From the NCBI GenBank assembly GCA_020052135.1, contig JAGVPS010000022.1, positions 1 through 15,016 on the forward strand: a stretch of DNA of 15,016 bases, read 5' to 3'. This document shows positions 1 to 4,938 of the stretch, piece after piece. Under the pieces are notes generated by a model, which searched no databases, had not been told where the DNA came from, and saw only the letters and a program-made list of their open reading frames with translations. This DNA is from Minisyncoccota bacterium. Its GTDB lineage: Bacteria; Patescibacteriota; Minisyncoccia; UBA6257; 1-14-0-10-40-38. Made by a program: the position numbers and the translations under genes. How positions within the stretch are numbered: position 1 is the first letter of the stretch; each line of letters opens with the position of its first letter.

Positions 1-441
1 GTCATGCAACATTTGCGTTACTTGCCCATCACCAGCTCCGTAATCAATCGCTTTCTCTTTCACATCTCCCAAGTGCGGCGCAACTTGAGAAGCAATTATT
101 TTGGCTCGGTCTCTCAATTTTTCATGCAAAATTTCAATCAAGTTTGGCTCTTTATCACCAACTTTCAATTTAATATTTTCAAATATGTGTAAAATTTCAG
201 CTTCAATATCAGGCAAAGGTTTATCATTTTTTAGTAATGCAAAAACATTATCGCAAAGTTCTCTTGCTTTTTCAGGTGGGAGACCGAGCTGTTCAAAAGT
301 ATATGAAAAATCGCTTGCTACTTTTGCGCGCGTTTCTTCATCATCTAACGAACTCTCAATGCGCTCTTTCATTAAGCGTAATTCCTCCGCTTTTTCAGGA
401 GATACTTCCTGTTCAATTTTCGGTCGTTCTTGTTGCCCCAT
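1..441 (-). CDS. SAM-dependent methyltransferase, N-terminal part (runs off the left edge)
   Basis: This frame is open from an ATG at 441 down to the window edge, giving 147 residues without a stop. Residues 1-125 are charged and predicted helical, with many Glu, Lys and Leu. Residues 131-141 read AIDYGAGDGQV, a class I methyltransferase motif I (glycine-rich SAM loop preceded by an acidic residue). The family is recognised only from this motif; the catalytic half and the substrate lie outside the window. There is no Shine-Dalgarno sequence before the ATG; the upstream bases are AT-rich. The plus-strand frames over the same stretch look like shadows. A helical N-terminal domain before the SAM fold is unusual for the smallest members. 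Confident that it is coding, moderate on the family. Confidence 0.72.
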   Translation of the reverse strand, partial: MGQQERPKIEQEVSPEKAEELRLMKERIESSLDDEETRAKVASDFSYTFEQLGLPPEKARELCDNVFALLKNDKPLPDIEAEILHIFENIKLKVGDKEPNLIEILHEKLRDRAKIIASQVAPHLGDVKEKAIDYGAGDGQVTQMLHD

Positions 442-465
442 AAAGATTAAAAATTTTTCTTTCCC

Positions 466-489
466 CACTTCGACTTTGCTCAGTGCAAG
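466..489. repeat. Short palindromic repeat, copy A (intergenic)
   Basis: The 24 nt contain CACTTCGACTTTGCTCAG followed by TGCAAG. On the minus strand this reads CTTGCACTGAGC, then AAAGTCGAAGTG. It has the same layout as the element inside infB at 2990-3012 (CTTGCCCTGAGC, variable centre, GAAGGG), with matching changes in both arms (CACT/AGTG instead of CCCT/AGGG). The compensating arms suggest that the hairpin matters. Confidence 0.5.
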
Positions 490-515
490 CAAAATTAAAA
501 TGTTGTTTTCCTCCG

Positions 516-574
516 GGTTCTCCCTGTGGTGAGTTTACTTGTAGTGAGTCCGTCAAACTATCGAACCATGGCGG
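516..574. repeat. Probable decayed repeat tract between the methyltransferase and tRNA-Leu
   Basis: This stretch contains the near-duplicate units TGTGGTGAGT (525-534) and TGTAGTGAGT (540-549), then ATCGAACCATGGCGG. It encodes nothing convincing. It resembles the other short repeats in the window in being GC-richer than its surroundings. The rest of the gap, 575-634, is AT-rich (ATTTTACATTTTGATTTTTG and similar), of the low-complexity type seen between genes here. I see no gene in 442-634. Confidence 0.3.
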
Positions 575-634
575 TTTTTGTCGATGAGGTGAAGTAATTT
601 TACATTTTGATTTTTGCACTTTACATTTGCGATG

Positions 635-718
635 TGCCCGGGGTGGGGGTCGAACCCACAAGACATTGCTGTCGGAGGCTCTTAAGGCCTCTGCGTCTGC
701 CAGTTCCGCCACCCGGGC
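635..718 (-). tRNA. tRNA-Leu (anticodon UAA)
   Basis: The minus strand folds as a class II tRNA of 84 nt. The acceptor arm GCCCGGG pairs with CCCGGGC, followed by discriminator A. The D arm contains GGCGGAACTGGCAGACGC. The anticodon stem GAGGC/GCCTC encloses loop CTTAAGA, giving anticodon TAA. A long variable arm has the stem GACA/TGTC. The T arm is GTGGG-TTCGACC-CCCAC. CCA is not encoded (ACAT follows). A discriminator A and a long variable arm fit leucine identity. Reading frames across it are shadows of the tRNA. Confidence 0.95.
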
Positions 719-767
719 TTAATGCGATTTTAAAGTATATGGTCTGCGGTCACCAGAGGCGACTAAA

Positions 768-809
768 TCTGCCAGCTTGCCCGCCTATGGCGGGTTCCGC
801 CACCCGGGC
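768..809 (-). pseudogene. Truncated tRNA-Leu 5' copy with a palindromic insertion
   Basis: On the minus strand, 809-794 repeats the first 16 nt of the neighbouring tRNA-Leu (GCCCGGGTGGCGGAAC). The identity then breaks at a 15-nt perfect hairpin, CCCGCC-ATA-GGCGGG (780-794), plus CAAG (776-779). It resumes with the tRNA sequence CTGGCAGA (775-768). After that it diverges: no anticodon, T arm or 3' acceptor strand can be found, so this is not a functional tRNA. It lies directly upstream of the intact gene and in the same orientation, so it is most simply a partial tandem duplication hit by a small palindromic element. The stretch 719-767 holds only a possible small hairpin. Confidence 0.6.
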
Positions 810-815
810 AAAAAT

Positions 816-1085
816 CTATTTGATTCCTAATTTACCCTCTACCTTCTTAAGACGACGTTCAAGCGCGTTCACCTCAAACCGAAATGCCATCTCGCCCATG
901 CGAAGCTTAATGCCCTCCAACTCCATTTTAATACCTACAACCTCTTCATAGAGTCGCGCGAATTCTTTATCGTGCCGATCTAAATGCTCGTGCACTCGTG
1001 CAAACTCTTTATGCATAAGAGCAAACTCTTTTTGTGACATCACCGCCAGATCGTCAATTGTGGTTTTCTTTTTCTTTTTCGGCAT
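816..1085 (-). CDS. Small coiled-coil protein, function unknown
   Basis: The 89-residue product has a lysine-rich start (MPKKKKKTTIDDLAVM) and a long amphipathic helix from about residue 15 to the end, with heptad-like spacing of Leu, Met, Phe and Val between charged residues. Segments such as MHKEFARVHEHLDRHDKEF look repeated. There is no signal peptide, membrane segment or catalytic motif. Short proteins of this layout (TIDDLA followed by a coiled coil) are common in Parcubacteria and remain uncharacterised. It sits between two tRNA genes on the same strand. It may oligomerise or tether a partner; nothing in the sequence shows which. No Shine-Dalgarno sequence is visible before the ATG. Confidence 0.7.
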   Translation of the reverse strand: MPKKKKKTTIDDLAVMSQKEFALMHKEFARVHEHLDRHDKEFARLYEEVVGIKMELEGIKLRMGEMAFRFEVNALERRLKKVEGKLGIK

Positions 1086-1124
1086 GGCCTTAATGCTAGC
1101 TCAAACTAAATAACCAAACAATAG

Positions 1125-1197
1125 AGGCCACGATGGGATTTGCACCCATGAATAGCGGTTTTGCAGACCGCCGTGTTAGCTGCTTCACCACGTGGCC
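1125..1197 (-). tRNA. tRNA-Cys (anticodon GCA)
   Basis: The minus strand gives acceptor GGCCACG/CGTGGCC, D arm with GGTGAAGCAGCTAAC, anticodon stem GCGGT/ACCGC around loop CTGCAAA (anticodon GCA), T arm ATGGG-TGCAAAT-CCCAT and discriminator U, the expected identity base for cysteine. CCA is not encoded. It lies 27 nt downstream of rbfA on the same strand. Confidence 0.95.
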
Positions 1198-1224
1198 ATT
1201 ATGAATCTTTCTACATTATACAGA

Positions 1225-1572
1225 CTAGTCACTACTTTCAATACCATCTTCTAATAAAGCTTTTTCAACCCGCGCCGCGTTTTCCGGCCCCCGATCAAGA
1301 TGAGCCGTGAGATGCGGCATCGGCCGCACACCAAGCTTTTTCCAAAGCATATGTTCAAAACGTGGAAGTTCCTTCTGAATGATCTTCAGTGACCGTTCAG
1401 ATGTGTCGGACGGGAAGAAGCTCACCCGCACCGTGGCGTGTGAATGGTCATCGTCAACCACCACATCGGTAATGGTGGGAAGTACGCCCGGAAGCTCAAT
1501 TTCCCGCGCGATCATAAGCGCGAGTTCTTCGCGAATGAGGCTACCGAGACGTTCTTTACGATGGAGGCGCAT
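1225..1572 (-). CDS. rbfA: Ribosome-binding factor A
   Basis: RbfA binds the 30S subunit and helps late maturation of the 5' end of 16S rRNA. The 115-residue product has the usual length and order: an N-terminal helix with RLGSLIREELALMIAREI, then the strand pair DVVVDDDHSHATVRVSFFP typical of its type II KH-like fold, a helix (KIIQKELPRFEHMLWKKLG), and the closing strand PHLTAHLDRGPENAARVEK. It lies downstream of infB on the same strand, the classic infB-rbfA order, although the 137-nt gap and a palindrome between them allow separate regulation. The ATG at 1572 matches the family's N-terminus. Confidence 0.88.
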   Translation of the reverse strand: MRLHRKERLGSLIREELALMIAREIELPGVLPTITDVVVDDDHSHATVRVSFFPSDTSERSLKIIQKELPRFEHMLWKKLGVRPMPHLTAHLDRGPENAARVEKALLEDGIESSD

Positions 1573-1697
1573 ACAATAAATTAATTTCTAAATTCCAATA
1601 TCTAATTTCTAAACAATCTACAATGATAAAATCAAAATAGTTGGAACTTTTTTAAAATTTGAGATTATTTGGGATTTAGAAATTTGAAATTAGGAAT
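1573..1697. repeat. AT-rich imperfect inverted repeat between rbfA and infB
   Basis: This gap without a gene is built from short AT-rich phrases. The left part has AATTTCTAAATTCC and TATCTAATTTCTAAAC. The right part has GGGATTTAGAAATTTG and AAATTAGGAATTC, roughly the reverse complement of the left. The arms enclose about 60 nt, so a long imperfect stem could form in RNA. No protein is encoded. Confidence 0.4.
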
Positions 1698-1725
1698 TCT
1701 CATTGTTCGTTAACGAACAATGAGA
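1698..1725. terminator. 28-nt perfect palindrome over the infB stop codon
   Basis: The two 14-nt halves are exact reverse complements, centred on GTTAAC at 1709-1714, which contains the infB TAA stop. In RNA the arms would form a stem closed by a UUAA-like loop. On the minus strand the bases after it (ATTCCTAATTTC) are AU-rich but hold no clean U run, so it may be a weak terminator, a 3'-end stabiliser or a protein-binding dyad. Confidence 0.4.
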
Positions 1726-3173
1726 TGATCTCCTACCTTGATCACCATTTCCGAATCCACCAAGAGCCCTCCTTCAAGCCCCGTGGCAAGCGAAATAACG
1801 TTCTTTTTTTGAGATTGGAGATTCACTATTTTCCCAACTCCAAGATACGCTCCTTTCCGCTCAATGCCCACACTCGCCTGGTTTTCCAAAGCGCCCATGA
1901 CTACTTTACCGCCCACGATCTGGTCCTTCCCTCCTTTTTTCCCGAACACGGCTAAAATTTCCAAATCGCCCTTAATCACCGTTTTATCAAGCCGGCGAAA
2001 CTCATCTTCAAGAGTTTTTACAAGGTCGTAGACGATATCCGACGTAACGATGCGCACCTGGTGCGCCTCCGCAAGCGTGGAGGCCGCTTTTGTTACTTTT
2101 GCTTTAAATCCGATCACGAGAGCTCCGTATGATGCCGCGAAATTAATATCTCCATCAGAAATATCTCCCACGCTTGCATCCATTACCTTTACCTCAACTG
2201 CCTCCGGCTTCGGAAGACTCGCCACAATCTGCTCCAACGCCTCGAGCGAACCACTGACGTCGGCCTTGAGCATCAAGCGAACCGTCGCGCCCTCCTTCGT
2301 TCCCATGGCGCGCGTTGTTGCTTTCTCGTTTTTTCCTGAAACCGATGGCGCGGGGAATGGATTCTCGCTCGTCTCAAACGCATCGCCTACTTTAGGCAGA
2401 CTCTCAAAACCAAAGATCAACACAGGTGCTGAGGGTACTGCCTCGGTGATGCGCTTACCCATGAAATCCTCAAGTCCTTTAATTTTTCCAATCGCATTCC
2501 CCGCGCGGACATAGTGCCCCGTGCGCACGGTGCCTTCTTTAATAATGCCTGAGGCTAAGATGCCACGGCGGTTGTCGAGCCGAGATTCTAATATCACCCC
2601 AGAGCCGAGTGCCTCCAAATGAGCAGTGTGCTCGCCTAAGTCAGCTGCTAAGATAAGCAGGTCGAGGAGCTCGTTCACTCCCTCTCCGGTTTTCGCGGAA
2701 ACCGGCTGAAAGCTCACCGATCCGCCATATCCTTCCAAGAGTACACCCGCGGCAGTGAGTTCGTTTTTCACCTTATTAATATCAACTCCTTCTTTATCAA
2801 CTTTATTCAAAGCAACAACGTACGGAATCTCTGCGGCCTGTATGGTTGCTATGACCTCCTTGGTTTGCGGTTGCACCCCATCGTCTACCGCAACAACAAG
2901 AATCGCGAGGTCAGCGGCCTGCGCGCATCGGGAGCGCATTCGTGAAAATGCTTCGTGCCCGGGCGTATCGATAAAGGTTATCTTGTGCACTTGCCCTGAG
3001 CCTGCCGAAGGGTGCGTGATTTCATACGCGCCGATGGATTGCGTAATACCACCCGCTTCCCGCGCGGCAATGGTACTTTTTCGGATATAGTCCAAAAGAG
3101 TTGTTTTGCCGTGGTCGACGTGCCCCATGACGACCACGACAGGCGGACGTTTTGTGCTAGTGTTCTTTTCCAT
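1710..3173 (-). CDS. infB: Translation initiation factor IF-2 (short form)
   Basis: IF-2 is the GTPase that places initiator tRNA on the 30S subunit and promotes 70S joining. In 487 residues it shows all G-domain motifs: G1 GHVDHGKT (17-24), G2 GGIT (41-44), G3 DTPG (69-72), G4 NKVD (123-126) and G5 SAKTG (159-163). Domain II starts near 190, the domain III hallmark VMDASVGDISDGDI lies near 320, and the C-terminal initiator-tRNA-binding barrel ends in VGDHLIVR. It begins only ten residues before the G domain, so the N-terminal extensions of IF-2 from E. coli and many other bacteria are absent. Residues 55-62 (PSAGSGQV), between YEITH and HKITF, are extra and encoded by a short palindromic repeat. 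No Shine-Dalgarno sequence precedes the ATG; the upstream bases are TATATAT. Confidence 0.96.
   Translation of the reverse strand: MEKNTSTKRPPVVVVMGHVDHGKTTLLDYIRKSTIAAREAGGITQSIGAYEITHPSAGSGQVHKITFIDTPGHEAFSRMRSRCAQAADLAILVVAVDDGVQPQTKEVIATIQAAEIPYVVALNKVDKEGVDINKVKNELTAAGVLLEGYGGSVSFQPVSAKTGEGVNELLDLLILAADLGEHTAHLEALGSGVILESRLDNRRGILASGIIKEGTVRTGHYVRAGNAIGKIKGLEDFMGKRITEAVPSAPVLIFGFESLPKVGDAFETSENPFPAPSVSGKNEKATTRAMGTKEGATVRLMLKADVSGSLEALEQIVASLPKPEAVEVKVMDASVGDISDGDINFAASYGALVIGFKAKVTKAASTLAEAHQVRIVTSDIVYDLVKTLEDEFRRLDKTVIKGDLEILAVFGKKGGKDQIVGGKVVMGALENQASVGIERKGAYLGVGKIVNLQSQKKNVISLATGLEGGLLVDSEMVIKVGDHLIVR
2985..3015. repeat. Palindromic repeat inserted in frame in the infB G domain
   Basis: The core 2990-3012 reads CTTGCCCTGAGC followed by CTGCCGAAGGG on the plus strand. 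It is flanked by GTGC at 2985-2988 and again at 3012-3015. The repeat unit from one GTGC to the next is 27 nt, exactly nine codons, so the frame is kept. It encodes PSAGSGQV in the turn before the switch II strand, where E. coli IF-2 has only a short turn. The arms CCCT/AGGG can pair. Confidence 0.65.
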
Positions 3174-3212
3174 ATATATAAGGAGGGTGCTCTTGTGTAA
3201 GCACGATATCAG

Positions 3213-3245
3213 AAAACCGCATTATCCACAATTGAATCTGCTCTC
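3213..3245 (-). promoter_or_regulatory. Possible infB promoter
   Basis: On the minus strand TTGAGA is followed after 17 nt by TAATGC, a passable -35/-10 pair upstream of infB. The -10 match is weak. The 45-odd nt between it and the ATG contain CCTCCTT just before the start codon rather than a Shine-Dalgarno sequence. Confidence 0.25.
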
Positions 3246-3257
3246 AATCCGGTTTTG

Positions 3258-3266
3258 TGCTATACT
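3258..3266 (+). promoter_or_regulatory. Extended -10 promoter for a short plus-strand transcript
   Basis: TGCTATACT matches the extended -10 form TGnTATAAT at eight of nine positions. There is no good -35 at 17 nt; TTGAAT at 3232 is too far. A transcript would begin near 3273, read ATGAAAGGAGGACAC then TAA (a five-codon frame containing a strong Shine-Dalgarno-like AAAGGAGG), and meet the hairpin at 3311-3327. No larger gene follows on this strand. Confidence 0.35.
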
Positions 3267-3307
3267 TCCACATATGAAAGGAGGACACTAAATATTTAGT
3301 TAACACA

Positions 3308-4546
3308 TTACCCCCGCTTTGCGGGGGTTTGTGTTTCAGGGAAGATCATGTCCCATATAGCGCCCGCAACGTTCACGACCGGGCCGGTGTACGGGAAGTG
3401 GTGGTTACCGATGAGGGGCAAGCTGTTGCACTCAATAACGCCGCACCGGTTAGTATCTCGCCAGGACTTACTGATGTCTTCAATTATAAAATCGATGCCC
3501 ACGATATCTTCGTCGAGGTAGTCGCCGATGTCTTGAAAGAGCTTCATGTTCTCCAAATGCGCCTCGTTTGTCACATCGTACGAAATGCCGCCCACGCCCC
3601 AGTTCACCTTAAAGTGGAAGTGTGCTGTTTTGCCTTTTTGAAGAATGTCATCGGGGGTAAGATTCTGACGAGTAAGTTCGCTCTTTGCGTACGGAGCATC
3701 GAGCACGATTTCCGCAAAAACTGGTCCGCGCCGCAGTGGGTTTTTATTCTCTTCGGCAACGAGCTCTCTAACCGTAGAGCGACCATCCCCTATCACGTTG
3801 GGCGGATCGCGCCGCAACACAGCAACTAATTTCCCATCAATCAACGTGGCGCGGAATACCGGCCCTACTAATTCTTCTTCGACTATAGAGGACCGGGAAA
3901 CAAGCTCCGCGTTCTTGTACGCCCGCCGTAACTCCTCCTCCGTTTCTATATGCACCGTCGTGTGGCGCCCGCCTGAACCTTTTTGTGGTTTTACGATAAC
4001 CGGTTTCTTGAGAGTTCTAAAAAGTGCGATCGCCTGCTCCTCGCTCGATGCGACACCTCCGGGCGCAACCGGAAATCCGCTTTTTTGAAATCGTTTTTTG
4101 ACCTGGAGCTTGTCATCGATCCACAGAATGGATTTTTGTCGGCGCGAGGATCGGGGTAATCCCTCAAACGCAACTGCCTTGGTGCCATAGCGCGCGATAA
4201 ATTGCCGGCGCGGAAGCCCGAACGGACGCACCTCGTACATATCGATACCGCGCCGCTTTGCCTCGTTCCAGAGCGCCTGCGCGGTTTCGGAAGAATGACT
4301 GTCAGGCTCCATAACTTTTGTCGCAAGGCCAGTGCTCAAAAACACGGATGCAAAGAGCGGCCCCGTGTAGTTTATGAACCGCTCAAAGAGCGGCATCACG
4401 GGACGCGTAAAAAAATCGAGCGGCCGAGAAACAAAGCTAGCCACTAAATCGATGCGAGAAGAAAAGCGTTCCAATCGGTGATGCACCGCACCCATGCCGC
4501 ATTCTTCGCACGCAGGAGGAACAAAGTCGGGAATGATGATGGCCAT
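3308..4546 (-). CDS. ATP-grasp ligase, cyanophycin-synthetase/glutathione-synthetase-like
   Basis: ATP-grasp enzymes join a carboxylate to an amine or thiol through an acyl-phosphate. In 412 residues the fold is seen as DDKLQVKKRFQKSGFPV (144-160, start of the ATP-grasp domain), KPQKGSGGR (186-194, ATP-binding loop), VEEELVG (222-228), VIGDGRSTVRELV (251-263, very like cyanophycin synthetase), GIDFII (350-355) and IECNSLP (371-377, metal-binding E and N). Residues 1-23 carry a CxxC pair (PACEECGMG), perhaps a metal site. The Mur-ligase half of true cyanophycin synthetases is absent, so the product is more likely a peptide-like amide than cyanophycin itself. A TAAGAT box lies a few bases upstream of the ATG, with no Shine-Dalgarno sequence. 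The fold is certain; the substrate is unknown. Confidence 0.85.
   Translation of the reverse strand: MAIIIPDFVPPACEECGMGAVHHRLERFSSRIDLVASFVSRPLDFFTRPVMPLFERFINYTGPLFASVFLSTGLATKVMEPDSHSSETAQALWNEAKRRGIDMYEVRPFGLPRRQFIARYGTKAVAFEGLPRSSRRQKSILWIDDKLQVKKRFQKSGFPVAPGGVASSEEQAIALFRTLKKPVIVKPQKGSGGRHTTVHIETEEELRRAYKNAELVSRSSIVEEELVGPVFRATLIDGKLVAVLRRDPPNVIGDGRSTVRELVAEENKNPLRRGPVFAEIVLDAPYAKSELTRQNLTPDDILQKGKTAHFHFKVNWGVGGISYDVTNEAHLENMKLFQDIGDYLDEDIVGIDFIIEDISKSWRDTNRCGVIECNSLPLIGNHHFPYTGPVVNVAGAIWDMIFPETQTPAKRG
3311..3336 (+). terminator. GC hairpin with short U tract, overlapping the end of the ATP-grasp gene
   Basis: CCCCCGC-TTT-GCGGGGG (3311-3327) is a perfect 7-bp hairpin followed on the plus strand by TTTGTGTTT, a fair intrinsic terminator for the short plus-strand transcript. 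On the minus strand the same bases encode the last residues PAKRG of the ATP-grasp protein, with TAA directly after. Confidence 0.5.
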
Positions 4547-4595
4547 GTGAGAAAATCTTAGCCCAAATTTGCATGTTGAGCTAATCCACTAAAAC

Positions 4596-4624
4596 TTGAA
4601 AAGATACTGCTTAAAGTCTATTCT
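4596..4624 (+). promoter_or_regulatory. Promoter of the split tRNA locus
   Basis: TTGAAA (4596-4601) and TATTCT (4619-4624) are separated by exactly 17 nt. The expected start site near 4631 is about 5 nt before the tRNA acceptor strand at 4636. This is one of the best promoters in the window and argues that the interrupted tRNA gene is transcribed. Confidence 0.65.
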
Positions 4625-4670
4625 AGAGTAGCAAAGGAGGAGTGCCCCAAATGGTAAGGGAGCGGTTTGT

Positions 4671-4828
4671 TCCCTGTTTCTCTAAATCTCCGATTTAGTG
4701 AGAAACAGCAATCCCGTTGGATTGGCGGAGGCGTGGCTGAGCGGTCTAAAGCAACTTCCTGCTAAGAAGTTGACCGGGGAACCGGTCCGAAGGTTCGAAT
4801 CCTTCCGCCTCCGCCAATTCTGCGGGAC
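4671..4828 (+). other. Insert within the tRNA-Tyr-like gene, with nested hairpins and tRNA-Ser
   Basis: The insert starts TCCC and ends GGGAC. TCCC can pair with GGGA at 4824-4827, extending the anticodon stem nearly without a break (one mismatch). Inside are a long hairpin (4674-4708, a 9-bp and a 6-bp stem split by a 2-nt bulge, loop TCC), a 6-bp hairpin CAATCC-CGTT-GGATTG (4709-4724), and tRNA-Ser. It is too short, and lacks any recognisable core, for a group I intron. No ORF is present. Confidence 0.6.
4727..4816 (+). tRNA. tRNA-Ser (anticodon GCU), CCA encoded
   Basis: Acceptor GGAGGCG/CGCCTCC, D arm with GGCTGAGCGGTCTAAAGC, anticodon stem ACTTC/GAAGT around loop CTGCTAA (anticodon GCT), long variable arm GACCGG-GGAA-CCGGTC, T arm GAAGG-TTCGAAT-CCTTC, discriminator G (serine identity) and an encoded CCA at 4814-4816. 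The acceptor stem can extend by six more pairs: ATTGGC (4721-4726) with GCCAAT (4813-4818). It lies wholly inside the interrupted tRNA-Tyr-like gene, in the same orientation, and is the only tRNA here with encoded CCA. Confidence 0.93.
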
Positions 4829-4894
4829 TAAACCGTAGCCGTGTAAAAAGCGGCTTGTGGGTTCAAGTCCCACCTCCTCCGCAGATGTCCAACT

Positions 4895-4923
4895 TTGAAC
4901 CGAAGCAAAATAAGGGTTAATGG
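4895..4923 (+). promoter_or_regulatory. Endonuclease promoter and candidate operator
   Basis: TTGAAC (4895-4900), a 17-nt spacer and TAATGG (4918-4923) form a plausible promoter 15 nt before the endonuclease ATG. Overlapping it, AACCGAA (4898-4904) and GGTTA (4915-4919) are spaced 10 nt apart. The same two blocks, 11 nt apart, occur upstream of the LexA-methyltransferase gene (7207-7229), suggesting a shared operator. Confidence 0.4.
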
Positions 4924-4938
4924 AATAAATAAAGAGGT

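Larger units (their letters stand above)
4636..4881 (+). tRNA. tRNA-Tyr-like gene interrupted in the anticodon loop
   Basis: Two halves fit one class II tRNA. The 5' half (4636-4670) has acceptor GGAGGAG, a D arm with CCC/GGG pairing and an AAATGGTAA loop as in bacterial tRNA-Tyr, the anticodon 5' strand GCGGT, then TTGT. The 3' half (4829-4881) has TAA, the matching strand ACCGT, a long variable arm AGCCG/CGGCT, T arm GTGGG-TTCAAGT-CCCAC, acceptor CTCCTCC and a G. CCA is not encoded. About 158 nt separate the halves and hold a whole tRNA-Ser gene. Simple joining does not give a standard 7-nt loop with GUA: TTG plus TAA gives six nt with GUA, while other cuts give GUU or GCU. The G after the acceptor is also atypical for tyrosine. 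It is either an intron-bearing tRNA or a disrupted one. Confidence 0.65.

Noticed and set aside
101..532. Plus-strand frame over the methyltransferase region
   Set aside because: The opposite strand has a methyltransferase motif I and a better composition; the plus frame is rich in Ser/Phe, as antisense frames are.
413..712. Minus-strand frame starting MAELADAEALRASDSN
   Set aside because: It is the familiar translation of a tRNA-Leu gene running on into repeats; the tRNA fold explains the sequence.
1698..1725. LexA (SOS) box at the infB palindrome because of GTTCG/CGAAC
   Set aside because: The half-sites are in the reverse order to the Gram-positive-type CGAAC-N4-GTTCG box and it lies at the end of a gene.
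3106..3291. Plus-strand frame upstream of the ATP-grasp/infB gap
   Set aside because: It overlaps the infB start antisense and has no family features.
4671..4828. Group I intron in the tRNA
   Set aside because: It is only about 158 nt, 90 of which are tRNA-Ser; no conserved core (P, Q, R, S elements) fits and the ends do not give a sound U/G splice pair.
4682..4873. Minus-strand frame containing WRRRKDSNLR
   Set aside because: A typical antisense translation of tRNA-Ser and tRNA-Tyr T arms.
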